Origin: JBGPOS01 sp041488155
GTDB lineage: Bacteria > Chloroflexota > Dehalococcoidia > Tepidiformales > Tepidiformaceae
Assembly (NCBI GenBank): GCA_041488155.1
Contig: JBGPOS010000034.1
Coordinates: 1-40,765 of the forward strand
Direction of reading: 5' to 3'
Length of the DNA stretch: 40,765 nucleotides
The translations under genes and the position numbers were made by a program. Below the pieces are notes generated by a model that saw only the letters and a list, made by a program, of their open reading frames with translations, had not been told where the DNA came from and searched no databases. Positions 39,601 to 40,765 of this stretch are shown here, one piece after another (position 1 is the stretch's first letter; every line of letters begins with the position of its first letter).

Positions 39601-40765
39601 CGAAGCCAGGGGAAGAGGCGGCTCAGTTCGGCCGCGGCGCCGGGAGGCAGGTCGGGGCCGATGGCGGCTATGTCGTTGCTCGCCGCGTAGCCGTTCACGA
39701 CCTGGATGAAGGGCCAGTAGGGCGGTGCGCCGGAGGACTCGTGGGCTCGTCCCCAGAGGGCGTTTGCGCCACGCATGCGGGCGTAGGTCTCCAGTTCCTG
39801 GGTGGTGCGCGTCTTGCCGATGCCGGGCTCGCCAACGAGCATCACGAGGCCGCCGCGACCGGCGAAGGCCTCGTCGAAGGCCTTGCGCAGGCGGTCCAGT
39901 TCCTTCTCGCGGCCGACGAAGACACCGCGCGCGAGGCGGTCGAGGACGTTGGAATCGGAGTGGGTGGCGGACTTCTGGGTGGCGTCGACCGTAGCCAGCA
40001 CAGCGAGGGCCGCCGTGGCGGACTCGGGCCGCTGGCCGGGGTCCTTGGCGAGGAGGTGGAGGATCAGCTCTTCGAGCGCTGGTGGGCAGTGCTCCGTCAG
40101 CCACGAAGGCGCCACCGGTGGGGTGTTGATGTGCTGGGAGATGACCGCTGTCGGGTCGTCGCCGACGAAGGGCGGGCGACCGGTGACCATCTCGTAGAGC
40201 ATCGCCCCGAGGGAGTAGAGGTCGGCCTTGAGGGTGGCTTCGCCGCCGAGGGCCTGCTCGGGAGGCATGTAGGAGACGGTGCCGAGCATCATGCCGTGCT
40301 GGGTGAGGCGGGAGCGGTCGAGGGAGACGGCGAGTCCGAAGTCGCCGATCTTGGCGGTGCCGTCGGCGGTGATGAAGACGTTCCCGGGCTTGAGGTCGCG
40401 GTGGATCATGCCTGCCTGGTGGATGAAGGCGAGGCCGCGGCAAACGTCCTTCGCGAGTTGCAGTGTGCGCTCTAACGGCAGGCCCTCACCCCCGGCCCCT
40501 CTCCCGCTGTCGCGGGAGAGGGGAGCGCCTTGCTCCGATCCTGCGGAGGCGTGCGCGAGCAGGCCTGCGACGTCGCCGCCGGACATGAACTCTTCGACGA
40601 TGTAGGGGTTGCCGTCTTCTTCGCCGATGTCGTGGATAGTGACGAGGTGGGGGTGAGCGCCGAGGCGGCCCATGGACTGGGCCTCGCGGAGGACGCGCTG
40701 GCGGCCGATGAGGTCGAGGCCGTCGGAGCGGATGGAGCAGAAGGCGACTTCGCGGTCGAGCCGTG
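36651..40765 (-). CDS. Protein kinase-AAA ATPase-TPR-adenylate cyclase, N terminus beyond the window
   Basis: A signalling protein of at least 1370 residues, open to the window edge. An ATG at 40673 exists, but the frame continues upstream in kinase-like sequence (LDREVAF to VLREAQSMGRLG), so it is partial. Order: Ser/Thr kinase with HRDLKPGN (40383-40403), DFG (40335-40343) and a PPE activation segment end; ATPase with P-loop GEPGIGKT (39811-39834) and Walker B LLVVLDDLHWSD; a long helical TPR-like region; and a class III cyclase with FSDIEGST (about 37133-37156), KSMGDGF and DVNLAARIG, which carries both metal-binding aspartates and the Lys/Asp pair of adenylate cyclases. The usual VAIK lysine reads as cysteine. 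Two palindromic repeats lie inside the frame and are translated. Confidence 0.95.
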   Translation of the reverse strand, partial: RLDREVAFCSIRSDGLDLIGRQRVLREAQSMGRLGAHPHLVTIHDIGEEDGNPYIVEEFMSGGDVAGLLAHASAGSEQGAPLSRDSGRGAGGEGLPLERTLQLAKDVCRGLAFIHQAGMIHRDLKPGNVFITADGTAKIGDFGLAVSLDRSRLTQHGMMLGTVSYMPPEQALGGEATLKADLYSLGAMLYEMVTGRPPFVGDDPTAVISQHINTPPVAPSWLTEHCPPALEELILHLLAKDPGQRPESATAALAVLATVDATQKSATHSDSNVLDRLARGVFVGREKELDRLRKAFDEAFAGRGGLVMLVGEPGIGKTRTTQELETYARMRGANALWGRAHESSGAPPYWPFIQVVNGYAASNDIAAIGPDLPPGAAAELSRLFPWLRDQPNVGTPEPIGDPAAAQFRLFDAYASTIRAIASRTPLLVVLDDLHWSDKPTLLLLQHLAREMNRLRVLVVCTYRDTDLSRAHPLSEALATLNREAGFLRIPLRGLSRAEVDGYIRAAANVSPPARVVDKIFEETEGNPFFLSEVVNLMTQEGTLSRDSVSDIAVPDGVREALGRRLDRISEEANELLQVCAVAGREFTYDTLTLLDERSEDHVLRLIEEAVEARVIEEMEQPGRYRFTHALMQETLLDELTTTRRVRLHGQVGEALEKRWGPRADERAPRLAEHFVEAGMLAPRFAAKAVRYGKLAAQQAESQTAWDEAANWYERAVSLVSASDDGLGEDEAQLLVALGMCQRNAGNNRAAWRNLMRAATMFRERGDHLALARATAEAVWIPSAPARRLALIDESLELLGGADPHLEARLLYVRWSSDAPGDEADLKRIEEIVRQHGFPDIQATVLEAKGFLAMANLDLANALELFAMACDQFLALAMPIEATMSIIWLGVIPFFAGDMEPGEASAREQLAVARRVHAVFARSNIELRLAGLALAKGDWKAFEGLQADLADMVGNYSLDLQASARAELEGDMTRAVALLPAPELAGGFPSFVAHLHAGRARVRLLAGDEDGARAELAQWKQGMAGVTEQRFSQGRFFSLTELGEALPALADEAAARAAYAELVRCAPIRWDPIATRGADAIRGALALRLGLVDEAEAHFNTGLEWSRKWGLSVEQARNLEGLASVALRRGNTAEATGLLDQAAALYQQQGAKLYLSRIIARKVELQGLTTHDLRTSIDRVATAVATEHPDFRSHAAPDGTVTLLFSDIEGSTPLNEKLGDAKWMELLRAHNTLIRKHLKAHGGFEVKSMGDGFMLAFASARRALECAIAIQAEFGASEPMQRPETAAATPIRVRIGLHTGEAVKEGNDFFGKDVNLAARIGAQAHGGEILVSALLHDLLAASGAFTFDDAREIPLKGLTGTHRVYRVLLPR
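36892..36950 (-). repeat. P1 repeat inside the cyclase domain, translated in frame
   Basis: The 36 bp at 36900-36935 are the exact reverse complement of 20716-20751 in the intergenic array. The copy encodes SEPMQRPETAAAT within the cyclase domain, between helix residues AIAIQAEFGA and strand PIRVRIGLHTG. The ends CGAATCGGGG and CCCCGAATTCG are nearly inverted copies of each other. The reading frame stays open across it. Confidence 0.85.
40483..40523 (-). repeat. R2 repeat inside the kinase domain, translated in frame
   Basis: The repeat CCCTCACCCC, CCCTCTCCCGC and GCGGGAGAGGGG is present on the plus strand and is read on the minus strand as APLSRDSGRGAGGEG. It lies between GGDVAGLLAH and LPLERTLQLAKDVCRGL, in the loop between kinase helices D and E, where insertions can be tolerated. 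The reading frame is preserved. Confidence 0.85.

Noticed and set aside
37203..40475. 1090-codon open frame on the plus strand opposite the kinase-cyclase gene
   Set aside because: It has no recognisable domain and no start context. The minus strand encodes a clear kinase-ATPase-cyclase; GC-rich codon bias leaves the opposite strand free of stops.
40673..40673. ATG as the true start of the kinase-cyclase gene
   Set aside because: The frame continues upstream to the window edge with kinase N-lobe sequence, so the start lies outside the window.

Overview
The window is a piece of a high-GC bacterial chromosome, most likely from Chloroflexota and perhaps near Dehalococcoidia/Tepidiformia. This placement is an inference from gene order (tuf joined to a complete S10-spc-alpha cluster, truA between rplQ and rplM), many GTG starts, zinc-type ribosomal proteins, and an accessory set of AOR, luciferase-like monooxygenase and kinase-AAA-cyclase genes. 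No rRNA, tRNA, CRISPR array or insertion sequence was seen.

Region 1 (1-18592) is one uninterrupted plus-strand run of 35 translation and secretion genes: the 3' part of tuf, then rpsJ to rplO, secY, adk, map, infA, rpmJ, rpsM, rpsK, rpsD, rpoA, rplQ, truA, rplM and rpsI. Gaps are a few bases or 4-bp overlaps, which suggests co-transcription with translational coupling. Several products (S3, S17, RpoA, L17, L13, and L9 further on) carry long low-complexity C-terminal tails.

Region 2 (18593-29502) is accessory metabolism. It holds a tungsten-type aldehyde:ferredoxin oxidoreductase and an array of GC-rich palindromes at the convergent junction after it. Next come a luciferase-like monooxygenase/unknown/GYD operon divergent from a TetR regulator, two GNAT acetyltransferases, a VOC protein, an MFS exporter, an unrecognised nucleotidyltransferase-like gene, and a divergent M20 amidohydrolase.

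Region 3 (29503-33780) is a replication operon: rplI, dnaB, a DnaD-domain gene and a helicase-loader-like ATPase in which two DnaC/IstB-type AAA+ modules are fused in one chain. Its promoter region holds a GAAC-N4-GTTC palindrome between plausible -35 and -10 boxes, as in LexA-controlled promoters. The dnaB start codon directly follows a predicted long-range RNA stem that pairs a perfect Shine-Dalgarno sequence with an anti-Shine-Dalgarno sequence.

Region 4 (33781-40765) has a flavin reductase-like gene, a minus-strand moaD-moaE-Nudix operon, comF, and a giant kinase-AAA-TPR-adenylate cyclase gene that runs off the right edge. comF is flanked by heptanucleotide tandem repeats, one of which forms its start codon. 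Two unrelated families of dispersed palindromic repeats occur between genes here, and each also has one in-frame copy inside the kinase-cyclase gene. These in-frame repeats, the tandem helicase loader and the dnaB leader are the most interesting observations.
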